Origin: Treponema sp. | GTDB lineage: Bacteria > Spirochaetota > Spirochaetia > Treponematales > Breznakiellaceae | Assembly (NCBI GenBank): GCA_031275515.1 | Contig: JAISOQ010000197.1 | Coordinates: 1-8,966, forward strand | Length of the DNA stretch: 8,966 nt | Reading direction: 5' to 3' | In this document: piece after piece, positions 1 to 7,235 of the stretch | Position numbering within the stretch: the first letter of the stretch is position 1 | Layout: each line of letters starts with the position of its first letter | Translations under genes and position numbers: made by a program | The notes under the pieces: generated by a model | What the model was told of the DNA's origin: nothing | What the model saw: only the letters and a program-made list of their open reading frames with translations | Database searches by the model: none

Positions 1-15
1 ATATTCCGGGGACTA

Positions 16-44
16 TTGCCTTTTATGGGACGATTCAGTATTAT
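16..44 (+). promoter_or_regulatory. Probable sigma70-type promoter of the TetR-family gene
   Basis: A -35-like TTGCCT (16-21) and a -10-like TATTAT (39-44) are separated by exactly 17 bp. They match the consensus at 4/6 and 5/6 positions. Transcription would start near 51, inside the palindrome at 48-67, leaving a leader of about 60 nt before the regulator start codon. The call rests on spacing and box similarity only. Confidence 0.55.
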
Positions 45-47
45 TAA

Positions 48-67
48 GTTAACGACCGGTCGGTAAC
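48..67. promoter_or_regulatory. Near-perfect 20-bp palindrome, probable TetR-family operator
   Basis: The sequence GTTAACGACCGGTCGGTAAC is its own reverse complement except for one symmetric pair (positions 52 and 63). The core GACCGGTC is perfect, and ACCGACCGGTCGGT-like cores are typical of operators bound by TetR/AcrR repressors. It begins 4 bp downstream of the -10 box and covers the expected transcription start, so a bound dimer would block initiation. Negative autoregulation by the gene at 111 is the natural inference. Confidence 0.7.
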
Positions 68-110
68 ATGGGCTTTTTCCTGTAAGTCCTGCGGCGATGG
101 GCGGTTTATT

Positions 111-1373
111 ATGACGAAAACCGACGTTATCAAGGCGGCATTCCGGGCCTGGGGCCGGGAGCTGTACCAGAAAACAAGTCTGTCTCAAGTTGCCCGCGAA
201 TTGGATGTTACCAAGGCTGCATTATACCGGCATTTCAAAAATAAGCAAGGGCTTTTGAATGAAATGTACGTTTATTTTTTTGATGAGTACGCGGCGGCGC
301 TTAAGGCGGATTACGAGAGGGCGCTTCAGACTGAGGACCGCGATGAGTGTTTCCTTATTATGTCCCGGTCGCTGGCGCGGTTTTACGGCCTTAACCGGGA
401 TATTTTTGTCTTTTCCCTGGTCCGGGTATACGGTAACCGGCAGATGCAGGATGCGGGGGAGCAGCTTGCCCGCCGGGGGGTGGATTTGAAGCGGCTTCTC
501 AAATTCGGGGAAAGCGCCGGGGGTTATCCCAATTTGGTGCAGTTTGTTATGGCTACCGTTATTTTCTGGCTGGGCTACTTTTACAAGACCCATGTCTGTT
601 TTTCGGAAACCGCTTCCCCGGATGAAGCCGGGGCGCTTGTGGAGCGGGAACTTGTCTTTCTGGAACGGAAGCTTGGGGCCGGGCTGGGTCTGGACAGGGA
701 AACTGTGGCCGCGCTGGATTTCCGGGAGCTTGAGGGGCGGCTTGACGGGAGTCTTTCCGAATACTCCGAGGATGACCGGCTGCTCCGCGCGGTGGCCGCC
801 GCGGTTGCGGAAGCGGGGCCCTGGAGCGCGTCGATGGATATGGTGGCCCGGCGTTCGGGGCTTTCCAAGAGCAGTCTTTATTCCCACTTTGAGAACAAGA
901 GAGAAATGCTGGCCCAGCTTTTTTTAACGGAGATGGAGCGGATCATCGCGTATATTGAAGTGAGCCGGGAAAAGTCTTCGCGTGCGGAGGAACGGCTTTA
1001 CCTGGTTATGATTGCCGGGGCGTCTTACCTGCGCTCCCGGCCGGAATTCCTCGTCGCGCTGGACTGGCTGCGCCTGCGGAATCTGAATCTGGGGGATCAC
1101 GCGCTGCCCCGGCTCTGCCGTGTGTTTCAGGGTATAGACCTGGAGGGGCTTGGGGAAGATTCGCCTGATTCACCGGATTCGGAGTCCCAAACGGAGCGGC
1201 TTGCCTGGTGGATATTCTTCCTTACCATCAATATTTTGATGCGGTGGAAGGTGGATGAACCTGCCGAATGGTCCGCTTCGCTGTTCATTGAGAATATTGC
1301 CGGCGTTCCGAATGAGTGTTTCCGGCGGCTTTACAAATTTATAGCTTTGGGGATGAAAGGGTTCGATGTTTGA
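111..1373 (+). CDS. Tandem (double) TetR-family transcriptional regulator
   Basis: This is a cytoplasmic DNA-binding regulator, probably a ligand-released repressor. At 420 aa it is about twice the usual TetR length of 190-220 aa, and it contains two complete units. The first HTH lies at about residues 23-50 (SLSQVARELDVTKAALYRHF, then KNKQGLL). The second lies at about 240-270 (MVARRSGLSKSSLYSHFENK, then REML). Both show the family signature L-Y-x-H-F-x-N-K. Each is followed by about 150 residues of helical, aromatic-rich sequence expected to form the ligand and dimerisation domain. Residues 348-362 form an acidic Ser/Pro/Asp-rich stretch (SPDSPDSES), probably a flexible loop. Two other upstream ATGs (68, 97) are out of frame, so 111 is the best start although no strong ribosome binding site is visible. 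The palindrome at its promoter and the efflux operon 157 bp downstream on the same strand suggest it controls itself and the pump. Confidence 0.9.
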   Translation: MTKTDVIKAAFRAWGRELYQKTSLSQVARELDVTKAALYRHFKNKQGLLNEMYVYFFDEYAAALKADYERALQTEDRDECFLIMSRSLARFYGLNRDIFVFSLVRVYGNRQMQDAGEQLARRGVDLKRLLKFGESAGGYPNLVQFVMATVIFWLGYFYKTHVCFSETASPDEAGALVERELVFLERKLGAGLGLDRETVAALDFRELEGRLDGSLSEYSEDDRLLRAVAAAVAEAGPWSASMDMVARRSGLSKSSLYSHFENKREMLAQLFLTEMERIIAYIEVSREKSSRAEERLYLVMIAGASYLRSRPEFLVALDWLRLRNLNLGDHALPRLCRVFQGIDLEGLGEDSPDSPDSESQTERLAWWIFFLTINILMRWKVDEPAEWSASLFIENIAGVPNECFRRLYKFIALGMKGFDV

Positions 1374-1426
1374 AACGAAATGTTATGCTGCGGTGTTTTC
1401 TATTTGATTCTATTCAACTGTGTTTA

Positions 1427-1441
1427 ACGGCAAAAAGCCGT
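1427..1441 (+). repeat. Short hairpin after the regulator gene
   Basis: ACGGC and GCCGT form a perfect 5-bp stem around an AAAAA loop. It lies 54 bp after the regulator stop codon and is followed by AAAAGA, not a T-run, so it does not look like an intrinsic terminator. It may be part of a structured leader together with the inverted repeat at 1445-1466. Confidence 0.35.
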
Positions 1442-1444
1442 AAA

Positions 1445-1466
1445 AGACCGCGCGTTATGCGGGTCT
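1445..1466. promoter_or_regulatory. Inverted repeat before the efflux operon, candidate operator or RNA hairpin
   Basis: AGACC(G)CGC and GCGGGTCT pair over 8 bp with one bulged base (1450) around the loop GTTAT. Its outer arms carry GACC and GGTC, the same tetranucleotides that meet at the centre of the operator at 48-67, here 12 bp apart. It abuts a TATAAA box (1466-1471) that could be a -10 element, although no good -35 box is seen at the right distance. It could be a second operator for the tandem TetR protein or simply a hairpin in the transcript. The sequence alone does not decide. Confidence 0.35.
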
Positions 1467-1530
1467 ATAAAAGCCGGCTACCGGGATTCGGTGGTTTGTT
1501 ACGTTTTCCGGCCGGCGGAGGAGTCATTAT

Positions 1531-3030
1531 ATGATCCAATTGTTGAAGGGACATCGTCCCAGGCGGCGGCGGCGTTTATGGCCGTTCGCCGGTATTGCCA
1601 AGCCGCTGTTCTGCGCCGCGGTTCTGCTGTTTTCCGCTGTGGGGCTTTTTGCCCAGGAAGCGGCGGCGTCACGGGCGGAACAGGCCGCGTCTGCCCCCGG
1701 CGAGGCCGCGCGGCGCATCGGCATCGATGAGGCGGTGGACCTGGCGCTCAAGAACAACCTGAGTCTGGAATCCGCACGGGTGGCGCTGGATATAAAAAAG
1801 CGGAAGTCCGATCTGGTGTGGAACCAGTTTTTGCCGGACCTTGCGGCGCGGGGGAGTCTGGCTATGGACAATGCGGCGAGTACCGTAAGCGGGAATGTAC
1901 CGGTTCCGCTTCCAGGTTCTCCCGGAATATACGGCGTTGTTCCCTATTCGGTTGACGCGCCCCGGTGGCATGTGCAGGGGAATTTTTCCGCGTCCCTTAC
2001 CCTGAGCGCCGCGCTGTTTCAGGGCATCAAGACCATCAGGATGGATTACCAGACCGGCCGCGTCTCCTACGAAAAGGCGAGGGTACAAATGGAACGGGAC
2101 GTGCGCAAGGCCTATTACCAGATTCTTCTGGCCGCTGAGAATGTGTCCCTGCTTAAAGAGAGTTTCGCCACTGCGGAACGGCAGGTTGCCATGGCGGAGG
2201 CGAATTACCGGTCGGGGCTGTCTCCCCAACTGACCCTGCTCCAGGCCCAGGTTTCCCGCGACAACATGCTGCCCACCATCGATCAGGCTGAAAACGGCCT
2301 GAAACTGTCTATGGCCAATTTTGCCATGACATTGGGGCTTCCCTACGACAGCCGCTTTGAGCTTGTGCCGGTGGATGATACGCTGAACTTTGTGGATCTG
2401 GAATTGAGCGAGCTTATTTCAAAGGCGGTCCAAAACAAGCCGGATATTCTGGAACTGCGGCAGCAGCTTCTTACCCTGAAAACTTCCCGGCAGGCCCAGT
2501 CGCTTCAGCTTTACACGCCTTACCTTAACTTAAGCTGGAACTACTCGCCTACTTTTCTGGCCGATCCATTTAAGGATGAATGGTTTAAAAGCGACAACTG
2601 GAGTGACAGGGGTACTTTTTCCGTCACCCTGGGCATAAATCTGAATAATTTATTTTCCTTTACCAAAGAGGGTCAGGGGCTGAAGGATGTGGACAACAAT
2701 ATTCAAACCGCTACTATCGGGCTGTCCCAGATGATGCGGGGAACGGAACTGGAAGTTTACAATACGGTGTTATCCCTGGAAAAAACCAGGATCACCATGG
2801 AGGCCCAGAATAAAACGGTGGCTTTGGCCGAACGGTCGTACCAGCTTACCGAAAATGCCTACCGTGCGGGCCTGAACGATTATCTTCAGGTGCAAAACGC
2901 GGCGCTGGAACTGCGGCGCGCGCGGATTGGCGTTTTGGAACAGCAGTTTAACTATCTTACCGGTCTTATTGATCTTGAATATGCCATGGGGGTCTCCTTT
3001 GGAACTTTGAACAGCGGGAGCGTAAAATGA
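1531..3030 (+). CDS. TolC-family outer membrane efflux channel (OEP family)
   Basis: This is the outer-membrane and periplasmic tunnel component of a tripartite RND pump, acting as a trimer. The 499-aa protein begins with a basic n-region (Arg run at residues 9-15), a hydrophobic core at 24-40 and a likely signal-peptidase site after LFA (residue 41). Two OEP repeats follow, about 64-270 and 288-490. Each starts with the family's helix pattern (IDEAVDLALKNNLSLESARV; LSELISKAVQNKPDILELRQ) and contains a long coiled-coil helix pair ending in the Y-R/Y-x-A-G-L turn (NYRSGLSPQLTLLQAQ; AYRAGLNDYLQVQNAALELR). The length is normal for the family. The start is fixed by GGAGGA at 1517-1522, 8 nt before the ATG. 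Its stop overlaps the adaptor start (ATGA, 3027-3030), so the two are translationally coupled. The cargo cannot be inferred from this protein. Confidence 0.93.
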   Translation: MIQLLKGHRPRRRRRLWPFAGIAKPLFCAAVLLFSAVGLFAQEAAASRAEQAASAPGEAARRIGIDEAVDLALKNNLSLESARVALDIKKRKSDLVWNQFLPDLAARGSLAMDNAASTVSGNVPVPLPGSPGIYGVVPYSVDAPRWHVQGNFSASLTLSAALFQGIKTIRMDYQTGRVSYEKARVQMERDVRKAYYQILLAAENVSLLKESFATAERQVAMAEANYRSGLSPQLTLLQAQVSRDNMLPTIDQAENGLKLSMANFAMTLGLPYDSRFELVPVDDTLNFVDLELSELISKAVQNKPDILELRQQLLTLKTSRQAQSLQLYTPYLNLSWNYSPTFLADPFKDEWFKSDNWSDRGTFSVTLGINLNNLFSFTKEGQGLKDVDNNIQTATIGLSQMMRGTELEVYNTVLSLEKTRITMEAQNKTVALAERSYQLTENAYRAGLNDYLQVQNAALELRRARIGVLEQQFNYLTGLIDLEYAMGVSFGTLNSGSVK

Positions 3031-3977
3031 AAAAAATCAGGACAGATGTGTTTACCATAATTGTGATTTTGGGAGCCCTGTTTTTTGCCGGATGCGGACA
3101 GGGAGGGCAGGACGGTTCCGGTAAGCCCGGCGGCCCGGCCGCTCCCCAGGAAGCGCCGGTATTCGCGGTGAATACCATTGCCGCGGTACAGGGCCAGATA
3201 CGGGATTACCTTGCGCTTTCCGGGGATATAGTGGCGGGATCTTCGGTGGATGTTTACTCCGATGTTGCCGGAAAAGTATCGCGTTTAAGGGTGGCGGTGG
3301 GCGACCGGGTTGCCCGGAATCAGGCCGTCGCGGAGGTTGATCCTTCCCGGCCGGGTATGGACTATGTGGCAAGCGTCGTCAGGGCGCCCATTGCGGGGAC
3401 GGTTACTTCCCTGTCCGCCCAGGTGGGGATGACGGTGAGTCAGGCGGTGCCGCTTGCCCGGATAGCCGGGGGCAGCGCCCTGGAGATCAAGCTCTACGTG
3501 GCTGAGCGCTTTATTTCCAAGATGGCGCGGGGGCTGCCCTGCGAGATAACGCTGGACGCGTGGCCCGGCGAGGTGTTCCGGGGAAACGTGTCCGAGGTGG
3601 CGCCGGTGGTGGACCCGGGCTCGCGGACTATGGAAGTGCGGGTCAATGTGGACAACCAGGGGTCCCGGCTCAAGGCGGGGATGTTCGCCAAGGTGCGGAT
3701 CATCACCGAGCGGAAAGAGAATATCGTAAAGATACCGTCTTCCGCCATGATACAGCGTTTTGGGGAAGATTACGTGTTTACCGCGGAACAGGATTCGGAG
3801 GATCCCTCCATACTGGTAGCCCGGAGGAAAGTAATCGTACCGGGCATCATGGTGGACGGGGTGCTGGAGGTGGCGCAGGGACTCAGGGCCGATGAGGATG
3901 TCATCATCAAAGGGCACACCCTGCTTGACGACGGGGCCAGGATAAACGTTGTTGAACGGGTATCCCCTCTTGAGTGA
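3027..3977 (+). CDS. RND efflux adaptor lipoprotein (membrane fusion protein), hairpinless
   Basis: This is the periplasmic adaptor joining the RND transporter to the TolC-like channel. The 316-aa protein has a type II signal peptide (MKKIRTDVFT, hydrophobic 9-20, lipobox FAGC) predicting lipidation at Cys23, then a Gly/Pro-rich tether at 24-43. Two lipoyl half-motifs sit at about 74-106 (SDVAGKVSRLRVAVGDRVA) and 117-148 (VRAPIAGTVTSLSAQVGMTV). They are linked by only about 10 residues (PSRPGMDYVA), so the alpha-helical hairpin that normally contacts TolC is missing. The beta-barrel domain follows (150-228, with the typical VAPVVDPGSRTMEVRV), then a membrane-proximal domain (234-311, IPSSAMIQ). 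Adaptors of this kind are known from spirochaetes, notably Borrelia BesA. Translation starts inside the channel gene's stop codon, with GGGAG (3016-3020) as a possible ribosome binding site. The family is secure; how it docks without a hairpin is inferred from BesA. Confidence 0.92.
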   Translation: MKKIRTDVFTIIVILGALFFAGCGQGGQDGSGKPGGPAAPQEAPVFAVNTIAAVQGQIRDYLALSGDIVAGSSVDVYSDVAGKVSRLRVAVGDRVARNQAVAEVDPSRPGMDYVASVVRAPIAGTVTSLSAQVGMTVSQAVPLARIAGGSALEIKLYVAERFISKMARGLPCEITLDAWPGEVFRGNVSEVAPVVDPGSRTMEVRVNVDNQGSRLKAGMFAKVRIITERKENIVKIPSSAMIQRFGEDYVFTAEQDSEDPSILVARRKVIVPGIMVDGVLEVAQGLRADEDVIIKGHTLLDDGARINVVERVSPLE

Positions 3978-4007
3978 AAACCGAGAGAAAATTAGGAGTT
4001 GACAGAT

Positions 4008-7000
4008 ATGAGTTTAGCAAAAACAATCGTATCGCGGCCTACCACGATATTTATCATTTTTCTCCTGCTTATCATGCTGGGGGTTTTCGCGTTTGTGAAT
4101 CTTCCCATCGATCTGATGCCGGAGATTAACCCTCCGTACCTGGTGGTGTATACCTCCTTTTCCGGGGCGGGTCCCGAAGAGGTGGAACGAAGCGTAACCC
4201 GGACACTGGAGGCGGCGCTTTCCAGCGTGTCCAGCCTGGAAACGGTAACTTCAACATCGTCGAAGGGTTCCAGCATGGTTATCATGGAATTTACCTACGG
4301 GACCGATCTGGTGGACGCGTCCAATTCCGTCCGGGATTCTCTGGAACGGGTGCGGACTTACCTTCCCACCGGCGCGGATTCTCCGATGATCTTCAGGTTC
4401 GATCCGTCCATGATTCCCATTATGGGGCTTATGGTGACCGGCAACCGCAGTCCGGAAGAACTGCGGGAAATTACCGAGGACACGATAGTTCCCCGTATCG
4501 AGCAGACGCCGGGGGTGGCTACCGCGAGCGTAAACGGCGGCCGGGAAAAGATAATCAAGGTGGAGATTCCCCAAAGCCGGCTTGAGGCCTACGGCCTTAC
4601 CGTGACCCAGATACAGCAGATGCTGGCCTCCCAAAACCAGCAGGTTGCCGCGGGGACCATTACCGAGGGGGGGCTTTCCTACATTCTTACCACTATGGGC
4701 GAATACACATCGCTGGACGAAATTAGAAATACCGTTATTTCCTACAAGGGAGGCGGAATGACCGCGGGCGGGGCGGAACAGCCGCGTTCGGTGTTCCTGC
4801 GCGATATTGCCGATGTGTACGAAGGCTACCGGGATGAAACCAGCGCGGTTTACGTGAACGGCCAGACTGCGGTGATGATGCAGGTGCAGAAACAGAGCGG
4901 CAAGAACTCTGTCCAGACCGCCCAGGAACTGCGGAGCCGGCTGACCCGGATTGCCCGTGAACTTCCCCAGGACATCAAGATTACCGAGTTGTTTAACACT
5001 ACGGACCAGATCGAGAATTCCATTAACCAGGTGGGTCAAAGCGCCCTTTCCGGGGCGCTTCTGGCGATAATTATCCTTTTTATCTTTCTCCGTTCGGCAA
5101 AGCCGACTCTGATTATCGGCGTCAGTATTCCTGTTTCGATTATCGTCACGATTATGCTGATGTACTTTGCCAACCTTACCCTTAACATGATGACCCTGGC
5201 CGGGCTTATCCTGGGAATAGGAATGCTGGTGGATAATTCCATTGTCATATTGGAGAATATCTACCACTACCGGGAAAAGGGGGCCAAGCTCAGTACCGCG
5301 TCTGTCATCGGTTCCCAGGAAATGATGATCGCCATTGTTGCCAGTACGCTTACTACTATCTGCGTATTCGCGCCCCTGGTTATGTTCCAGAGTCTTCTTG
5401 AAATGGCCGGGGAAATGTTTTCGGGACTGGCCTTTACCGTGGTTATATCCCTTTCTTCTTCTCTCTTTGTGGCCATCTTTCTGGTGCCGGTACTGTCGAG
5501 TCATTATTTTCCCCTTGTAACCCGGAAACAGAAGCCTTTAAGGGGATTTCTCGTGCCCATAGACCGGGCATTTGAAAGATTCTTTGCCGGACTTGACAAT
5601 GCCTACCGCAGGGCGGTCGGCTGGGTGCTGCGCCATAAGATTATTACCATTGGCGTTATTCTTGCGCTCTTTGCAGGAAGCATCCGCCTTATTTGGGTGG
5701 TAGGCTGGGTCTTTATGCCCCAGCAGGAGGCGGACAGTGTTTCCGTCAACGTTACCCTGCCCCTGGGAACCCCGCTGCCGGAAACCGAGGCGACGCTTCG
5801 CCGGCTCCAGACTATTGTGGAAAGCGAGGTACAGGGTTATGAGCGGATAATGCTCAATGCCGGGGGCGGCGGGATGATGGGTATAGGGGGCGGCAGTAAT
5901 TCCGGCTCAGTGAGGATCAACCTTCCCGAATTTAACGAACGTATTGATTCCGCCGATACCATCAAGGAAAAGCTGCGCAAGTACTTTGATCAATTTCCCG
6001 GGGTAATATTCAACTTCCAGGGAGGCGGTATGATGGGCGGCAGCGGCAATCCTGTCGATATTATTATCCGCACCGAAGACCTGGTAAAGGGAAAGGCGAT
6101 TGCCGAAAAGATCGCCGCGCTGCTTAAGCAGAATATTCCCGAAGTTACCGAACCCCAGGTGGATCTGAAAGACGGGCTGCCGCAGATAGAGATTAAACTG
6201 GATCGTGACAGAATCTACGCCCTGGGACTCAACACCTACACTATCGGGAACGAGATCAAGGCCGCGGTGGACGGCGTTACCGCTACCCGCTACAAGTCGG
6301 GGAACAGCGACTACGACGTGGTGCTGATTCTGGCGGAAGCGGACCGGAGTACGCTGCCGGCGCTGGATCACATTTTTGTGAACAGCCAGGTGGCGGGCCG
6401 TGTACCTCTGTCCAACTTTGCCTCCTATGCGGAAGGGACAGGCCCCATGACCATTAACCGTGAAAACCAGAGCCGGGTAATCCACGTTACCAGCGGCGTA
6501 ATTCCCGGAACAAAGCTTAATGTGCTTGAGGACAAGGTCCGCGCCCTGGTGACCGCGGAAATTCCCGCCGAGGATGATGTGGTTATTGAGTATGCCGGGG
6601 ATAACTCGGAAATGATGAAGATGATGATACGCTTTGCGCTGATACTGTCGGTTGCGGCATGTTTGGTGTTCGGGATTATGGCAAGCCTCTTTGAGTCTTT
6701 CAGGGATCCCTTCATCGTTATCTTTACCATACCGCTTTCCGTTATCGGCATCGTGGCCATATACCTTATTACCGGAGATACCTTTAACATTCTTACCGCG
6801 GTAGGATTGCTGGTGCTTGTCGGGGTTATCGTCAATAACGGCATCGTGCTGGTGGACTACACCAACATGCTCCGCAAACGGGGGCTTTCCCTGCATGACG
6901 CCTGTGTTGAGGCCGCGGGCAACCGGCTCAGGCCCATCCTGATGACTACGCTGACTACCATCCTCGGCCTGGTTCCGATGGCTTTCTTCCCCGGAGAGGG

Positions 7001-7235
7001 TTCGGAACTGGTATCGCCTATCGGTAAAACCGTTTTGGGCGGGCTTTCCTTCGGCACCCTGATGACCCTGTTCCTGATGCCGACGGTGTATTATATTATG
7101 AACAAGCATTCGGATGAACGGATTGCCAAAGCGGAAGCCCGCCGCGAGCGTATTGCCGCGGGCATTACCCGAAAACAGGCAAAACAGCAGCAGGCCGCCG
7201 GCGGCAGCATTCCTGGCGGGGAGGCAGGATTATGA
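4008..7235 (+). CDS. HAE-1-type RND efflux transporter (inner membrane pump)
   Basis: This is a proton-driven inner-membrane pump that exports substrates through the adaptor and channel encoded upstream. At 1075 aa it has the RND layout: TM1 (about 11-30), a large periplasmic loop (31-345), a TM2-TM6 block (about 346-500), TM7 (about 545-568), a second periplasmic loop (570-870) and a TM8-TM12 block (872-1030). It ends in a basic, Gln/Ala-rich cytoplasmic tail. Family marks include the N-terminal LPIDLMPEINPP, TM4 LILGIGMLVDNSIVILENI and TM10/11 VNNGIVLVDY with NRLRPILMTTLTTILG. Against AcrB, Asp407 is kept (D409) but Asp408 is N410 and Lys940 is N943; the Arg971 and Thr978 equivalents (R973, T980) are present. 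Such VDNS/VNNG variants are common in HAE-1 pumps outside Proteobacteria. Start 4008 is chosen over an in-frame TTG at 3999 because AGGAG (3994-3998) lies 9 nt before the ATG. Drug or lipid export fits better than metal export, but the substrate is unknown. Confidence 0.95.
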   Translation: MSLAKTIVSRPTTIFIIFLLLIMLGVFAFVNLPIDLMPEINPPYLVVYTSFSGAGPEEVERSVTRTLEAALSSVSSLETVTSTSSKGSSMVIMEFTYGTDLVDASNSVRDSLERVRTYLPTGADSPMIFRFDPSMIPIMGLMVTGNRSPEELREITEDTIVPRIEQTPGVATASVNGGREKIIKVEIPQSRLEAYGLTVTQIQQMLASQNQQVAAGTITEGGLSYILTTMGEYTSLDEIRNTVISYKGGGMTAGGAEQPRSVFLRDIADVYEGYRDETSAVYVNGQTAVMMQVQKQSGKNSVQTAQELRSRLTRIARELPQDIKITELFNTTDQIENSINQVGQSALSGALLAIIILFIFLRSAKPTLIIGVSIPVSIIVTIMLMYFANLTLNMMTLAGLILGIGMLVDNSIVILENIYHYREKGAKLSTASVIGSQEMMIAIVASTLTTICVFAPLVMFQSLLEMAGEMFSGLAFTVVISLSSSLFVAIFLVPVLSSHYFPLVTRKQKPLRGFLVPIDRAFERFFAGLDNAYRRAVGWVLRHKIITIGVILALFAGSIRLIWVVGWVFMPQQEADSVSVNVTLPLGTPLPETEATLRRLQTIVESEVQGYERIMLNAGGGGMMGIGGGSNSGSVRINLPEFNERIDSADTIKEKLRKYFDQFPGVIFNFQGGGMMGGSGNPVDIIIRTEDLVKGKAIAEKIAALLKQNIPEVTEPQVDLKDGLPQIEIKLDRDRIYALGLNTYTIGNEIKAAVDGVTATRYKSGNSDYDVVLILAEADRSTLPALDHIFVNSQVAGRVPLSNFASYAEGTGPMTINRENQSRVIHVTSGVIPGTKLNVLEDKVRALVTAEIPAEDDVVIEYAGDNSEMMKMMIRFALILSVAACLVFGIMASLFESFRDPFIVIFTIPLSVIGIVAIYLITGDTFNILTAVGLLVLVGVIVNNGIVLVDYTNMLRKRGLSLHDACVEAAGNRLRPILMTTLTTILGLVPMAFFPGEGSELVSPIGKTVLGGLSFGTLMTLFLMPTVYYIMNKHSDERIAKAEARRERIAAGITRKQAKQQQAAGGSIPGGEAGL

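Noticed and set aside
1427..1441. Intrinsic terminator after the regulator gene
   Set aside because: The stem is only 5 bp and is followed by A residues, not T; read-through from the regulator into the pump operon remains possible.
3999..4007. An upstream in-frame TTG as the pump start
   Set aside because: The TTG directly abuts the AGGAG ribosome site (3994-3998), leaving no spacing. The ATG at 4008 is 9 nt away and gives the normal RND N-terminus.
4251..5504. A 417-codon open frame on the - strand inside the pump gene
   Set aside because: It is rich in His, Gln, Asn and Arg, has no family signature, and lies wholly antisense to a clear RND coding sequence; it is a codon-composition shadow. 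The same applies to 5907-7109, 222-887, 1669-2229 and 3285-3917.
4008..7235. Heavy-metal (CusA/CzcA) type RND pump
   Set aside because: The TM4 and TM10 motifs (LVDNSIVILENI, VNNGIVLVDY) and the overall pattern fit the HAE-1 branch. The Gly-Met loops alone are not the CusA methionine relay.
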